A stretch of DNA of 34,985 bases from an uncultured Eubacteriales bacterium (lineage in GTDB: Bacteria; Bacillota; Clostridia; Oscillospirales; Oscillospiraceae): NCBI GenBank assembly GCA_900554705.1, contig USIH01000006.1:1-34985 (forward strand), read 5' to 3'. Of this stretch, positions 1 through 7,790 are shown piece by piece. A program made the position numbers and the translations under genes. The number at the start of each line of letters is the position of its first letter. Position 1 is the first letter of the stretch. The notes beneath the pieces were generated by a model that was given only the letters and a program-made list of their open reading frames with translations, was not told the DNA's origin and ran no database searches.

Positions 1-7
1 GATATGC

Positions 8-1390
8 TTACTTTCTCAGCTCCGGCAGGGATGCTGCAATGGCGGACTGGCCCACCCGGCGGAATTTTTCGTCCGGCAGCGCCACATGAATCACCTTTGC
101 CAGCTCGGGGTATTCGCTTTCCATTACCTTGTTGTAGGTTTCCAGCAGCAGGTCGCCGCCCTTGCCGGACATGACGCGGCCAAGCATCATCATGTGCTCG
201 ATGTCGTAGAACTGGGAGTACAGCACCACAGCGTATGCCAGATACGCGCCGATGCTCTCGAAAATGGCCTGCGCTCTGGGGTCGTCCTTCTCCATCAGCG
301 CCTGAACGACCTTCAGCTTCTCAGCGGGGGAAAGGGACTCGTCCAGCTCGATGCCGGCGCGGGGAGCCAGCTTGATGACGGAATCCTGGGAGAAATACTT
401 CACGCCGCAGCCGATGTCATGGCTCCACTCGTCCTCCATGGCATCGGGATGGCAGTCCACGGGGACGAAGGCCAGCTCGTTCAGCCAGCCGGTGATGCAG
501 CCGTTGGGATCGACGTAGCCGACGGCCTCGCTCGTTCCCATTGCCATGCCCATGACCGAGCCGGTCTCCAGTCCCATCGCGCCGGCTAGCGCCGTAACGT
601 CGCCGTCGTTTGCAACGACGATCGGCACGTCGCCGATCTCGCGCGCGGCACGGTCGTAGATTGTCTTGACAAGCTCGCGCTTCTCGCGCGGGACCTTGAT
701 AAACAGCGCGGAGACCATCGGACTGTTGCCGATGAACACACCGGCCGACGAAACGCCGATCCCGTCCACGCGCGGCATCTTTGACGCCGCCGTGCGGAAG
801 GCCTCGACGATGCCGTCGAAATGGTACTGCGGGTCTGCCTGCGTCTTGGGGTGCCAGACGATTTCTTCGGAATAGACGGTTTTTCCGTCGATGACGGCCG
901 AGACCTTTCGGTCGGAGCCGCCCGCGTCAAATCCGATGCGGCAGCCGTCCATATGGCCGCCGATCGACACGGAAGCGTCGTTCTGCTGCGGGAAATCCTC
1001 CGCCTTGCAGTCGATCACCTCGAAGGGGACCTCGTAGACGTCCTGCATGAACTGCACGTCGAATTTGCGCGCACCTTGCAGGGTGTAGGCCTCCTTCAGC
1101 CGCGCCGCAAGGACGCTGTCGCCACAGAGGTAGATGCGGAAGCCGCCGATCGACCAGAGCAGAAACTTCACATAGCGCTCCACATAGCGGTAGTCTGCCT
1201 CGCGCAGCTCGGGCGTGCCGTGGATCTTCGTGTGGTGCACGGAGATCTTGCCCTTGTCGCGCTCGATGGCGATGTGCAGGGGCTTCTGCGCGCCCTTCTC
1301 GTAGGCGCTGATCCACGCCCCGAATGGGATAAACGCGGGATCCAGCTCCGGCAGGTGCCGAAGCTCATAGGAAATGCCAAGGTAATTCAT
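8..1390 (-). CDS. ROK-family sugar kinase-like protein with N-terminal extension
   Basis: The C-terminal two thirds (from about residue 150) is a ROK-type actin-fold kinase. It has a phosphate-binding DAGGS stretch at D155 and an AND motif whose D262 is the expected catalytic base. ROK kinases usually span 290-320 residues; this one has 460, because about 145 residues of unrecognised sequence precede the kinase domain. I do not see the CxCGxxGC zinc motif of many ROK sugar kinases, only an isolated IGCG near residue 325. A sugar or amino-sugar substrate is likely but not identifiable. The ATG has a GAGG ribosome site 7 bases upstream, and that site overlaps the stop of the upstream NahK-like kinase (9 bases between genes), so the two are almost certainly co-translated. 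The TAA stop is 8 bases from the window edge, so the end of the operon is not visible. Confidence 0.85.
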   Translation of the reverse strand: MNYLGISYELRHLPELDPAFIPFGAWISAYEKGAQKPLHIAIERDKGKISVHHTKIHGTPELREADYRYVERYVKFLLWSIGGFRIYLCGDSVLAARLKEAYTLQGARKFDVQFMQDVYEVPFEVIDCKAEDFPQQNDASVSIGGHMDGCRIGFDAGGSDRKVSAVIDGKTVYSEEIVWHPKTQADPQYHFDGIVEAFRTAASKMPRVDGIGVSSAGVFIGNSPMVSALFIKVPREKRELVKTIYDRAAREIGDVPIVVANDGDVTALAGAMGLETGSVMGMAMGTSEAVGYVDPNGCITGWLNELAFVPVDCHPDAMEDEWSHDIGCGVKYFSQDSVIKLAPRAGIELDESLSPAEKLKVVQALMEKDDPRAQAIFESIGAYLAYAVVLYSQFYDIEHMMMLGRVMSGKGGDLLLETYNKVMESEYPELAKVIHVALPDEKFRRVGQSAIAASLPELRK

Positions 1391-1399
1391 CGTGTTTCC

Positions 1400-2515
1400 T
1401 CACTTTATTTTCGCCGCTTCCTCCGCGACGATCGTCTGCATCTGCGTCCATTTGTCTTCCATATCGGCGACCAGCTTCATCTGGCTGCGCGCGCGCACCA
1501 GATTGTGCTCCGGATAGTCGGTCTTAAAGTAAAGGTCGCCGTCGAGATAGTCCGTCAGGAAGCGGACGGCAAGCTCCAGCGTGATGATCTTCGCGCCCAG
1601 CGGCAGCAGCTCGATCTCCCTTTCCGTCAGGCTGGGGCAGGCGGTCAGGTAGCCCGCCGTGTAAACACGGAACAGGTGCAGATCCATCCCCATCTTAGAA
1701 AGGTCGCGCTCATCCTCCTCCGCGCTTGCCGCGCCGAAGCGGATGGAATCGCCGTAGTCATACAGGGAGGAGCCGGGCATGACCGTGTCCAGATCCAGCA
1801 CGCAGATCGCCTTGCGCGTCTTCTCGTCGAGCAGGACATTGTTGAGCTTCGTGTCGTTGTGCGTCACGCGCAGCGGCAGCTCGCCGCTGTCGAGCAGGCG
1901 GCAGATCGTTCCGGCCTCGCCCTCACGCTTCAGCGCAAAGTCGATCTCCTCCTGCACCGCACCCGCGCGGTGCGCGCGATCTTCCGCAAGCGACTTGTGG
2001 AAGATGCGGTAGCGATTGACGGTGTTGTGGAACAGCGGGATCGTCTCGTGCAGCGTGAGCGCGGGGAAATCGCGCAGAAGCTCCTGAAAACGGCCGAAAG
2101 CGATCGCGCTTTCGTACAGATCCGCGTCGGTCTGCGGCGCGTTGAGCGAAATACCGTCCGCAAACTCGTAGCAGCGCCAATACTCGCCGTTCTCGTCTAC
2201 GTAGTAGTATGCCCCGTTGTCGCTTGTGATAAAATGGAGCGTTTCTCTGGGGTCGGAAACGCGGCTGCGCAAAAACTCCGTCACCGCGCCGACATTTTCC
2301 ATAACGGCCTTCGGGTCGCTAAACACATAGCGGTTGATCCGCTGCAAAATATAAACATGCTCGTCGTCGGTTACGACGCGGAACGTGCTGTTGATATGTC
2401 CCGCGCCAAATTCCTTGCAGGAAATGGGCTTTCCGCTGATGTGAAAATGCGGCAAAGCAAGTTCAGGTTTGACCGTATGTTGCAAGGGAGACTCATCCTC
2501 TCTTCGTTTTTTCAT
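1400..2515 (-). CDS. NahK-like phosphotransferase (aminoglycoside phosphotransferase fold)
   Basis: This is a choline-kinase/aminoglycoside-phosphotransferase-fold kinase most like N-acetylhexosamine 1-kinases. Near the N-terminus it has the FGAGHINSTF nucleotide loop and the LQRIN lysine-region equivalent. The catalytic loop is THNDTKLNNVL with D221, and the metal-binding segment is LDLDTVMPG. Enzymes of this family phosphorylate GlcNAc/GalNAc at O1 to feed the lacto-N-biose/galacto-N-biose salvage route. That role is inferred; the ROK kinase directly downstream fits sugar use. Start: the ATG at 2515 has no clear ribosome site. A TTG at 2485 has GAGAGG 11 bases upstream and would give about 361 residues, close to the usual 359, so it may be the true start. 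A GTG at 2593 is in frame but lies in the promoter and is rejected. An attenuator-like leader precedes the gene. Confidence 0.85.
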   Translation of the reverse strand: MKKRREDESPLQHTVKPELALPHFHISGKPISCKEFGAGHINSTFRVVTDDEHVYILQRINRYVFSDPKAVMENVGAVTEFLRSRVSDPRETLHFITSDNGAYYYVDENGEYWRCYEFADGISLNAPQTDADLYESAIAFGRFQELLRDFPALTLHETIPLFHNTVNRYRIFHKSLAEDRAHRAGAVQEEIDFALKREGEAGTICRLLDSGELPLRVTHNDTKLNNVLLDEKTRKAICVLDLDTVMPGSSLYDYGDSIRFGAASAEEDERDLSKMGMDLHLFRVYTAGYLTACPSLTEREIELLPLGAKIITLELAVRFLTDYLDGDLYFKTDYPEHNLVRARSQMKLVADMEDKWTQMQTIVAEEAAKIK

Positions 2516-2522
2516 TCTATGT

Positions 2523-2587
2523 AAAAAACGCCGCTGCGTACATGGCGGCGCGATCTTCCGCAACTTCCTCGGAAACCACCGCGCCGC
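2523..2587 (-). promoter_or_regulatory. Putative transcription attenuator in the leader of the NahK-like gene
   Basis: Two mutually exclusive foldings can be drawn on the minus strand. The 5' structure pairs 2580-2587 with 2545-2552 (8 perfect GC pairs) and contains an inner 5-bp stem (2570-2574 with 2556-2560). The 3' structure is an intrinsic terminator: 2545-2550 pairs with 2529-2534 (CGCCGC/GCGGCG), followed by six Ts at 2523-2528. The segment 2545-2550 is used in both, so the first folding would prevent the second. The T-run ends 8 bases before the ATG at 2515. I do not recognise a known riboswitch class. Confidence 0.5.
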
Positions 2588-2594
2588 TTGCACT

Positions 2595-2623
2595 ACTTTA
2601 TCATGTCTTTGTCAAAAATGCAA
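2595..2623 (-). promoter_or_regulatory. Promoter of the NahK-like/ROK unit
   Basis: On the minus strand there is TTGCAT (2618-2623), a 17-base spacer and TAAAGT (2595-2600). The predicted transcript start, near 2588, coincides with the first base of the attenuator hairpin. The -10 box matches four of six consensus bases, so this is a moderate call. Confidence 0.45.
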
Positions 2624-2665
2624 GCAAATATTCCATTTTCAATGATTTCCTCCCCAAAAAAGAGC

Positions 2666-2692
2666 AAAAAAGAAGCCGCGTGGAGCGGCTTC
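2666..2692 (-). terminator. Terminator after the ABC transporter gene
   Basis: An 8-bp stem (GAAGCCGC at 2672-2679 with GCGGCTTC at 2685-2692) encloses a 5-base loop. A run of six Ts on the minus strand (2666-2671) follows. It lies about 13 bases past the ABC gene stop and isolates the efflux cluster from the kinase unit. Confidence 0.85.
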
Positions 2693-2704
2693 CTATACTA
2701 CTAT

Positions 2705-4447
2705 TTAGCTGTGCTGTGTGCGATAGAGCGCCGCATAGAGGCCGTCGCGCTTCATGAGCGACGCGTGGTCACCCTCTTCCACGATGCGTCCGTCGGAGAT
2801 CGCGATGATGCGCGACGCGCTGCGGATGGTAGAGAGCCGGTGCGCAATGATCAGCGTCGTGCGTCCCTGCGCAAGCGCGTCCAGCGCCGACTGGATCTTT
2901 GCCTCCGTCACGCTGTCCAGCGCGCTGGTCGCCTCGTCCAGAATCAGGATCGGCGGGTTCTTTAAGAAAATGCGCGCGATGGAAACGCGCTGCTTCTGTC
3001 CGCCGGACAGGAGCGTGCCGCGCTCGCCGACGTAGGTGTCAAACCCGTCCGGCATGGCCATGATGTCATCGTAGATCTCCGCGCGCTTTGCCGCCTCGAT
3101 GACCTCCTCCATGCTTGCCGACGGCTTTCCGTAGCGAATGTTATTACCGATGGTGTCGGCAAAGAGGAACACGTCCTGCTGCACGACGCCGATTGCATGG
3201 TGCAGCGACGCCTGCGTCACCTTGCGCACATCCGTCCCGTCAATGCAGACACTTCCCTGCGTCACGTCATAAAAGCGCGGGATCAGGCGGCAGAGCGTGC
3301 TCTTTCCGCCGCCGGAGGGACCGACAACGGCGACCGTCTGCCCCGCGTGCACGCAGAGGCTGACGTCCTTCAGAACGCCCACATCGTTATCGTAGGAAAA
3401 GCTCACATGGTCGAGCGTGATCTCGCCGTGCACATCCTTCAGCTCCACCGCGTCCGGCGCATCGCGCAGGCTCGGCTCCGTGCGCATCAGCTCCGCGAAG
3501 CGTCCCAAACCCGCAAAGCCGTTTGCGAACATTTCGGAGAAATTCACCAGCTTTCGCACCGGCGAAACAAAGGTCGTGATATAGAGGCTGAAGGTCAGCA
3601 AGTCGACCAGCTCGATCTGATCCCGCATGGCAAGGATACCGCCCACCGCGATGACGGCGACGGAAAGGATCGACATAAAAAACTCCAGCGAGGCGCTGAA
3701 AATGCCCATCTCCTTGTGAAATTCCCGCTTTGAGACCTTGAAGCGCTCGTTGGCGGCGTCGAATTTCCGCAGCTCGACCGCCTCATTCGCGAACGCCTTT
3801 GCCGTGCGGATGCCGGAGAGCGATGACTCGATCTCCGCGTTGATCGCGGCGGTGCGCGCCTTGACGTTCCTCGACACCTGACTCATCTTGCGGCGGCGCA
3901 GGATGAGCGTGGCAAGCGAGATCGGAAGAAGGATGCAGATGACCAGCGCCAGACGCCACTGGATGGAAAACATCACGATCAGCGCGCCGAGGATGGTCAT
4001 CAGCGAGGTGGCAAGATCCTCCGGCCCGTGGTGCGCCAGCTCCGTCACCTCGAACAGGTCGCTCGTCAGGCGGCTCATGAGCTGACCGGTACGGTTGCGG
4101 TCATAAAAATCATAACCAAGCTCCTGCATATGCCGGAACAAGTCGCGGCGGACGTCGGCCTCGACGCGGATACCGAAGGTGTGCCCCCAGTAGCAGATGA
4201 CAAAATACAGCAGAGCGCGCACAAGATAGGCCGCGGCAAGGATCGCCATGACGGTGAAAAATGCGCCGTAGGCGTTGGCCGGCAGAAGCTCGCGCAGCGC
4301 GCTGCGCGAGGCAAGCGGGAAGGCAAGATCCACGGCGGAGACCAGCACCGCGCAGCACATATCCAGCGCGAACAGGCGGCGGTGCGGCTTAAAGTAGCTG
4401 ATAAAAATGCGCAGCAGGCCGTGCTCTTGGTAAAACTTCGTGTTCAT
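2705..4447 (-). CDS. ABC multidrug-type exporter, fused permease and ATPase
   Basis: This is an MsbA/LmrA/BmrA-type half transporter of 580 residues, the normal size. The N-terminal 310 or so residues form a six-helix exporter domain, starting with the TM segment after FKPHRRLF. The ATPase domain follows. It has Walker A GPSGGGKST (K382), the signature LSGGQKQR, Walker B ILILDEATSALD and the switch histidine in AHRLS. It should work as a dimer, either with itself or with a partner encoded elsewhere. The ATG overlaps the stop of the upstream MATE gene (ATGA), with GAGG 7 bases ahead, so the two are translationally coupled. A drug or lipid substrate is inferred only from family and context. Confidence 0.93.
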   Translation of the reverse strand: MNTKFYQEHGLLRIFISYFKPHRRLFALDMCCAVLVSAVDLAFPLASRSALRELLPANAYGAFFTVMAILAAAYLVRALLYFVICYWGHTFGIRVEADVRRDLFRHMQELGYDFYDRNRTGQLMSRLTSDLFEVTELAHHGPEDLATSLMTILGALIVMFSIQWRLALVICILLPISLATLILRRRKMSQVSRNVKARTAAINAEIESSLSGIRTAKAFANEAVELRKFDAANERFKVSKREFHKEMGIFSASLEFFMSILSVAVIAVGGILAMRDQIELVDLLTFSLYITTFVSPVRKLVNFSEMFANGFAGLGRFAELMRTEPSLRDAPDAVELKDVHGEITLDHVSFSYDNDVGVLKDVSLCVHAGQTVAVVGPSGGGKSTLCRLIPRFYDVTQGSVCIDGTDVRKVTQASLHHAIGVVQQDVFLFADTIGNNIRYGKPSASMEEVIEAAKRAEIYDDIMAMPDGFDTYVGERGTLLSGGQKQRVSIARIFLKNPPILILDEATSALDSVTEAKIQSALDALAQGRTTLIIAHRLSTIRSASRIIAISDGRIVEEGDHASLMKRDGLYAALYRTQHS

Positions 4448-5838
4448 ACTTTTTCCTCAACAATGTTATTGATCCAGATGCCCTTGCGGATAAAGATCAG
4501 ACCCAGCACGCATTTTACAAGGTCGATGAGCTGGCAACAAAGGAACAGCGGACGGATGTCCATCTTGACCACGCTGCTCAAAAACAGCGCAAGCGGCACC
4601 GTGACGACGCACACGAAGAAGCTGTCAAACAGGAAGGTGATGAAGGTCTTTCCGCCGGAACGCAGTGTAAAATAGCAGGCATTTGCAAGGGAGTTGATCG
4701 GCATACACAGCGCGACGATCGTGATGAGGCTCGCGGCGAGGGAGCGGATCTCCTCCGTGGTGTTGTAAATACGCGGGAAGAGCGGCGCGACCGCCGCCAT
4801 CGCGCCGCCGATGACGAAACATATGGCGACGGAGAAGACGATGAGCTTGCGATCCGTGTCGACCGCCTCTTCCGGCTTGTTCGCCCCGAGGAGCTGGCCG
4901 ACGATGATGCCGATGGCGTTGCCCATCGCAAGGAACGCCACGTTAAAGACATTGGCGATCGTGTTGCAGATGTTGTTCGCGGAGACCACGTCGTAGCCCT
5001 CGCGCGAATAGACCTGCGCAAGCAGCGCCATGCCGCCCGCCCAGAGCGTCTCGTTGAGCAGCAGTGGGAAGGTCTTTTTGGCAATGGCGCGGATCAAGGA
5101 CGTAGGAATGCGCATCGTGCGGTAAGCGCCGACGATGAAGGGGCACTGCGCCGTGTGGCGGTGCGTCCAGAGCATGACGACAAGCAGCTCGACCCAGCGG
5201 GCGATCACCGTTGCGATCGCCGCGCCTGCCGAACCGAGGCGCGGGAAGAAGAACAGGCCGAAGATCAGCAGCGAGTTGAAGCAGAAGTTCACGACGACGG
5301 AGACGATGCCCGCCGCCATCGGCACGACGGTCTGGCCGTTTTCGCGCAGCGTGCCGGAGTAGCACTGCGTCAGGGCAAAGGGCAGCAGCCCGAAGAGCAT
5401 GATGTGCAGATACTCCTTGGCGTAGCCAAGGCTGTCCGCGATCTGATCTGCGCTTCCCTCTCCGCGCAGATAGAACGTGATCAGCTCGTCGTCCAGCAGC
5501 AGGAAAACGGCAACGCCGAGCGCGGTCAGCGCCGTGCAGACCAGCAGCTTAAAGCGGAACGCGTAGCGCACGCCGTCATGGTTCCCGCTGCCGTAAAACT
5601 GCGCGCCGAAAATGCCCGCGCCGGACACGGCGCCGAAGATCGCAAGATTGAACACAAAGATCAGCGTGTTGGCAATGGAAACGCCGGTCATCTGCTCCGT
5701 GCCGACCCTGCCGACCATGATGTTATCCAGCAGGCCGACAAACTGCGTGATGCCGTTTTGGATCATGATCGGGACTGCGACGGCCAGCGCCATTTGATAA
5801 AACGCGCGGTCGCCGATATACTTTCGCCTCAAACGCAT
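4444..5838 (-). CDS. MATE-family efflux transporter
   Basis: This 464-residue polytopic membrane protein has the MATE family layout. It opens with the typical N-terminal ALAVAVPIMIQNGITQFVGLLDNIMVGRVG stretch (described by its key residues: P, Q, G, D, MVGR) and shows about twelve hydrophobic segments. Such proteins export cationic compounds using a Na+ or H+ gradient. GGAGG lies 6 bases before the ATG. The 72-base gap upstream holds a good promoter, so this gene and the ABC exporter can be expressed independently of the MarR-MATE pair. It is different in sequence from the neighbouring MATE protein, so it is not a recent tandem copy. Confidence 0.92.
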   Translation of the reverse strand: MRLRRKYIGDRAFYQMALAVAVPIMIQNGITQFVGLLDNIMVGRVGTEQMTGVSIANTLIFVFNLAIFGAVSGAGIFGAQFYGSGNHDGVRYAFRFKLLVCTALTALGVAVFLLLDDELITFYLRGEGSADQIADSLGYAKEYLHIMLFGLLPFALTQCYSGTLRENGQTVVPMAAGIVSVVVNFCFNSLLIFGLFFFPRLGSAGAAIATVIARWVELLVVMLWTHRHTAQCPFIVGAYRTMRIPTSLIRAIAKKTFPLLLNETLWAGGMALLAQVYSREGYDVVSANNICNTIANVFNVAFLAMGNAIGIIVGQLLGANKPEEAVDTDRKLIVFSVAICFVIGGAMAAVAPLFPRIYNTTEEIRSLAASLITIVALCMPINSLANACYFTLRSGGKTFITFLFDSFFVCVVTVPLALFLSSVVKMDIRPLFLCCQLIDLVKCVLGLIFIRKGIWINNIVEEKV

Positions 5839-5871
5839 GGGGATCCTCCGTCTCTTTCTGTCATTCAGGAC

Positions 5872-5900
5872 ATTTTAGCAAATCTCCGTGAGAATAGCAA
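5872..5900 (-). promoter_or_regulatory. Promoter of the MATE-ABC unit
   Basis: On the minus strand there is TTGCTA (5895-5900), a spacer of exactly 17 bases and TAAAAT (5872-5877). It lies in the only sizeable gap of the efflux cluster, 34 bases upstream of the MATE start. Confidence 0.65.
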
Positions 5901-5910
5901 GCCCGATTTT

Positions 5911-7245
5911 TTAGTAGCCGTAACGTTTGCGCTTGCCGAAGAAGAACAGCGCCGTGACGATCAGCGCCATGACCTCCGCCGCAACGATGGACAGCCAGAT
6001 CCCGTCCAGCCCCCAGAGCTTCGGCAGCAGGAGCACCGCAGCGACCTGAAACACGAGCGTCCGCAAAAACGAGATCAGTGCGGAGGTCAGGCCGTCGTTG
6101 AGCGCGGTGAAGAAGGACGAGCCGAAGATGCACAGGCCGGAAAACAGGAACGAGAACGAGAAGATGAAAAACGCGCGGGAGGTGATGTCCAAAAGCGTCG
6201 CGTCGTAGCCCACGAACATCCGCGAAAGTGGTTTTCCGAGCAGCTCACCCATCAGGAACATCGCAACGTCGCACACGGAGATCAGCAGCAGGCTCTTTTT
6301 GCGCAGGTTTTGCAGCTCCTCGCGGTCGCCCGCGCCGTAATGATAGCTCACGACGGGCGACACGCCGACGGCATAGCCAATGAAGATCGCCTGAAAGATC
6401 ATGCTGACATACATCAGGACGCCGTAGGCGGCGATGCCGTTTTCACCGGCATACTGGATCAGCTGGACGTTATAGAGCATACTCACAAGCGACATCGAAA
6501 CGTTGCTCATAAATTCCGACGAACCGTTGGAGCAGGTCTTCCCGAGCGCCCTCCAGTCCGGCTTGCAGCGCACGAGGCGCAGACGGCTGGTGTTCTTGCG
6601 CGCGAAATACACAAGCGGCACGATACCGCCGACCATCTGGCTCAGCGCCGTGGCTGCCGCCGCGCCCACCAGTCCCCAGCCGAAGACCGCGACGAACAGC
6701 GCGTCGAGCACCATATTGGTTACGCCTGCGGCCACCGTCACGAACAGGCCGAGCTTCGGCTTCTCCGCCGTGACAAACAGACACTGGAACTCATATTGCA
6801 GCACGTAGAACGGCTGCGCGATCAGGATGATCCGACCGTAGCGCACGCTGTCGCGCAGGAGCTGCCCCTCCGCGCCCATCAGGCGGGCGATCGGGCGCAG
6901 CAGCCCGAAACCAACCACGCCCAACGCGGCGCCGCACAGCGCCGCAGCCCAAACGACCATGGAAAAGATCTCGTCTGCCTTGCGCGCCTTCCCCTCGCCC
7001 ATCGTCTTGCCGATGAGCGCCGCGCCGCCCGTGCCGAACATAAAGCCGACGCAGCCGAGGATCATCAGCACGGGTATGACCAGATTCACCGCGGCAAAGG
7101 GCGTCTTTCCCGCGAAATTGGACACAAAGAAGCCGTCGACCACGCCGTAGATCGAGGTGAAAAGCATCATCAGGATCGACGGAAACGTGAAGCGCAGCAC
7201 GCGGCCATAGGTAAAATGATCGGATAATTGAATGGGTCGCTTCAA
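5911..7245 (-). CDS. MATE-family efflux transporter, MarR-linked
   Basis: This 444-residue MATE-family transporter has a characteristic N-terminal region (VLRFTFPSILMMLF, then YGVVDGFFVSNFAG) and about twelve hydrophobic segments. The start is a TTG whose second and third bases overlap the TGA stop of the MarR gene (TTGA). AAGGAGG lies 9 bases upstream, inside the MarR coding end. This arrangement means regulator and pump are co-translated, and the pump is probably the regulator's main target. It likely exports a cationic drug-like or host-derived compound; the substrate is not readable from the sequence. Confidence 0.92.
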   Translation of the reverse strand: MKRPIQLSDHFTYGRVLRFTFPSILMMLFTSIYGVVDGFFVSNFAGKTPFAAVNLVIPVLMILGCVGFMFGTGGAALIGKTMGEGKARKADEIFSMVVWAAALCGAALGVVGFGLLRPIARLMGAEGQLLRDSVRYGRIILIAQPFYVLQYEFQCLFVTAEKPKLGLFVTVAAGVTNMVLDALFVAVFGWGLVGAAAATALSQMVGGIVPLVYFARKNTSRLRLVRCKPDWRALGKTCSNGSSEFMSNVSMSLVSMLYNVQLIQYAGENGIAAYGVLMYVSMIFQAIFIGYAVGVSPVVSYHYGAGDREELQNLRKKSLLLISVCDVAMFLMGELLGKPLSRMFVGYDATLLDITSRAFFIFSFSFLFSGLCIFGSSFFTALNDGLTSALISFLRTLVFQVAAVLLLPKLWGLDGIWLSIVAAEVMALIVTALFFFGKRKRYGY

Positions 7246-7679
7246 AACTGTTTCGCCTCCTTACGCATTTCCACCAAGAAGCGCTCCGTCAAACGCAGAT
7301 AGGTCTCCCGTTCCGAGGCCTGCCAACCGGCAAGCACCCGATTTTCCATCTCCAAAACGCGCATCGCAGTGCGCTCGACAAGCTGCCGCCCCTCCGGCGT
7401 CAGGCACACGTCCTTCGTCTTCGCGCCGCTGCGCGCAAGGTAGAGCAGCCCCGCGCGTTCCATGCGGCGCAGCGCGGAATTGAGCGTCTGCTTGCTCAGG
7501 CACGACCGGCGGCAAATCTCCGTCAGGGGGCAGGGATCGCCCATGTCGCACAGTGCGTAGAGAATGGCCATCTCGCTTTCTGGCAAGCCGACTTTTTTGG
7601 CAAACGTCCGATACAGCGCGTCCGTCTCGCCCATCAGGTAATTGAAGCGGAACATCGCATCGGAACTGTAAGATCGCAT
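7242..7679 (-). CDS. MarR-family transcriptional regulator
   Basis: This winged-helix regulator of 145 residues has a recognition region LTEICRRSCLSKQTLNSALRRMERAG (helix-turn-helix, about residues 57-82) followed by a wing with K-D-V-C-L-T. The start at 7679 is chosen because AGGAGG lies directly upstream at the right distance; a longer frame to 7703 would run past this site. Proteins of this family dimerise on palindromes and release DNA when they bind small ligands. Its own promoter contains a palindrome in the spacer, which suggests autorepression of regulator and coupled MATE pump. Confidence 0.9.
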   Translation of the reverse strand: MRSYSSDAMFRFNYLMGETDALYRTFAKKVGLPESEMAILYALCDMGDPCPLTEICRRSCLSKQTLNSALRRMERAGLLYLARSGAKTKDVCLTPEGRQLVERTAMRVLEMENRVLAGWQASERETYLRLTERFLVEMRKEAKQF

Positions 7680-7712
7680 GGCACGTCCTCCTCTGAAACA
7701 CAAATCGCGGCC

Positions 7713-7741
7713 ATTATAGTACGATATCGGACGATTGTCAA
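7713..7741 (-). promoter_or_regulatory. Promoter with operator-like palindrome for the MarR-MATE unit
   Basis: This is a near-perfect vegetative promoter on the minus strand: TTGACA (7736-7741), a 17-base spacer and TATAAT (7713-7718). A 20-bp imperfect palindrome at 7716-7735 (8 of 10 pairs, centred on CGATATCG) fills the spacer. A dimeric repressor bound there would block RNA polymerase directly; the adjacent MarR protein is the obvious candidate. Confidence 0.85.
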
Positions 7742-7745
7742 GCAG

Positions 7746-7780
7746 AAAAAGAACTGACCGGCAAGCGGTCAGTTCTTTTT
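7746..7780 (-). terminator. Terminator closing the surface-protein/GH20 unit
   Basis: A perfect 10-bp stem (GAACTGACCG at 7751-7760 with 7766-7775) encloses a 5-base loop and is flanked by A5 (7746-7750) and T5 (7776-7780). It lies 16 bases beyond the GH20 stop and just upstream of the MarR promoter, so it keeps the long unit from reading into the efflux genes. It is symmetric and could work in both directions. Confidence 0.9.
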
Positions 7781-7790
7781 GTTTTTCCCG

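Noticed and set aside
2513..2593. GTG at 2593 as start of the NahK-like gene
   Set aside because: It would place the start at the promoter and the predicted first transcript bases, with no ribosome site.
5155..7227. Long plus-strand frame opposite both MATE genes
   Set aside because: Arg/His/Gln-rich shadow that spans two real genes and their promoter.
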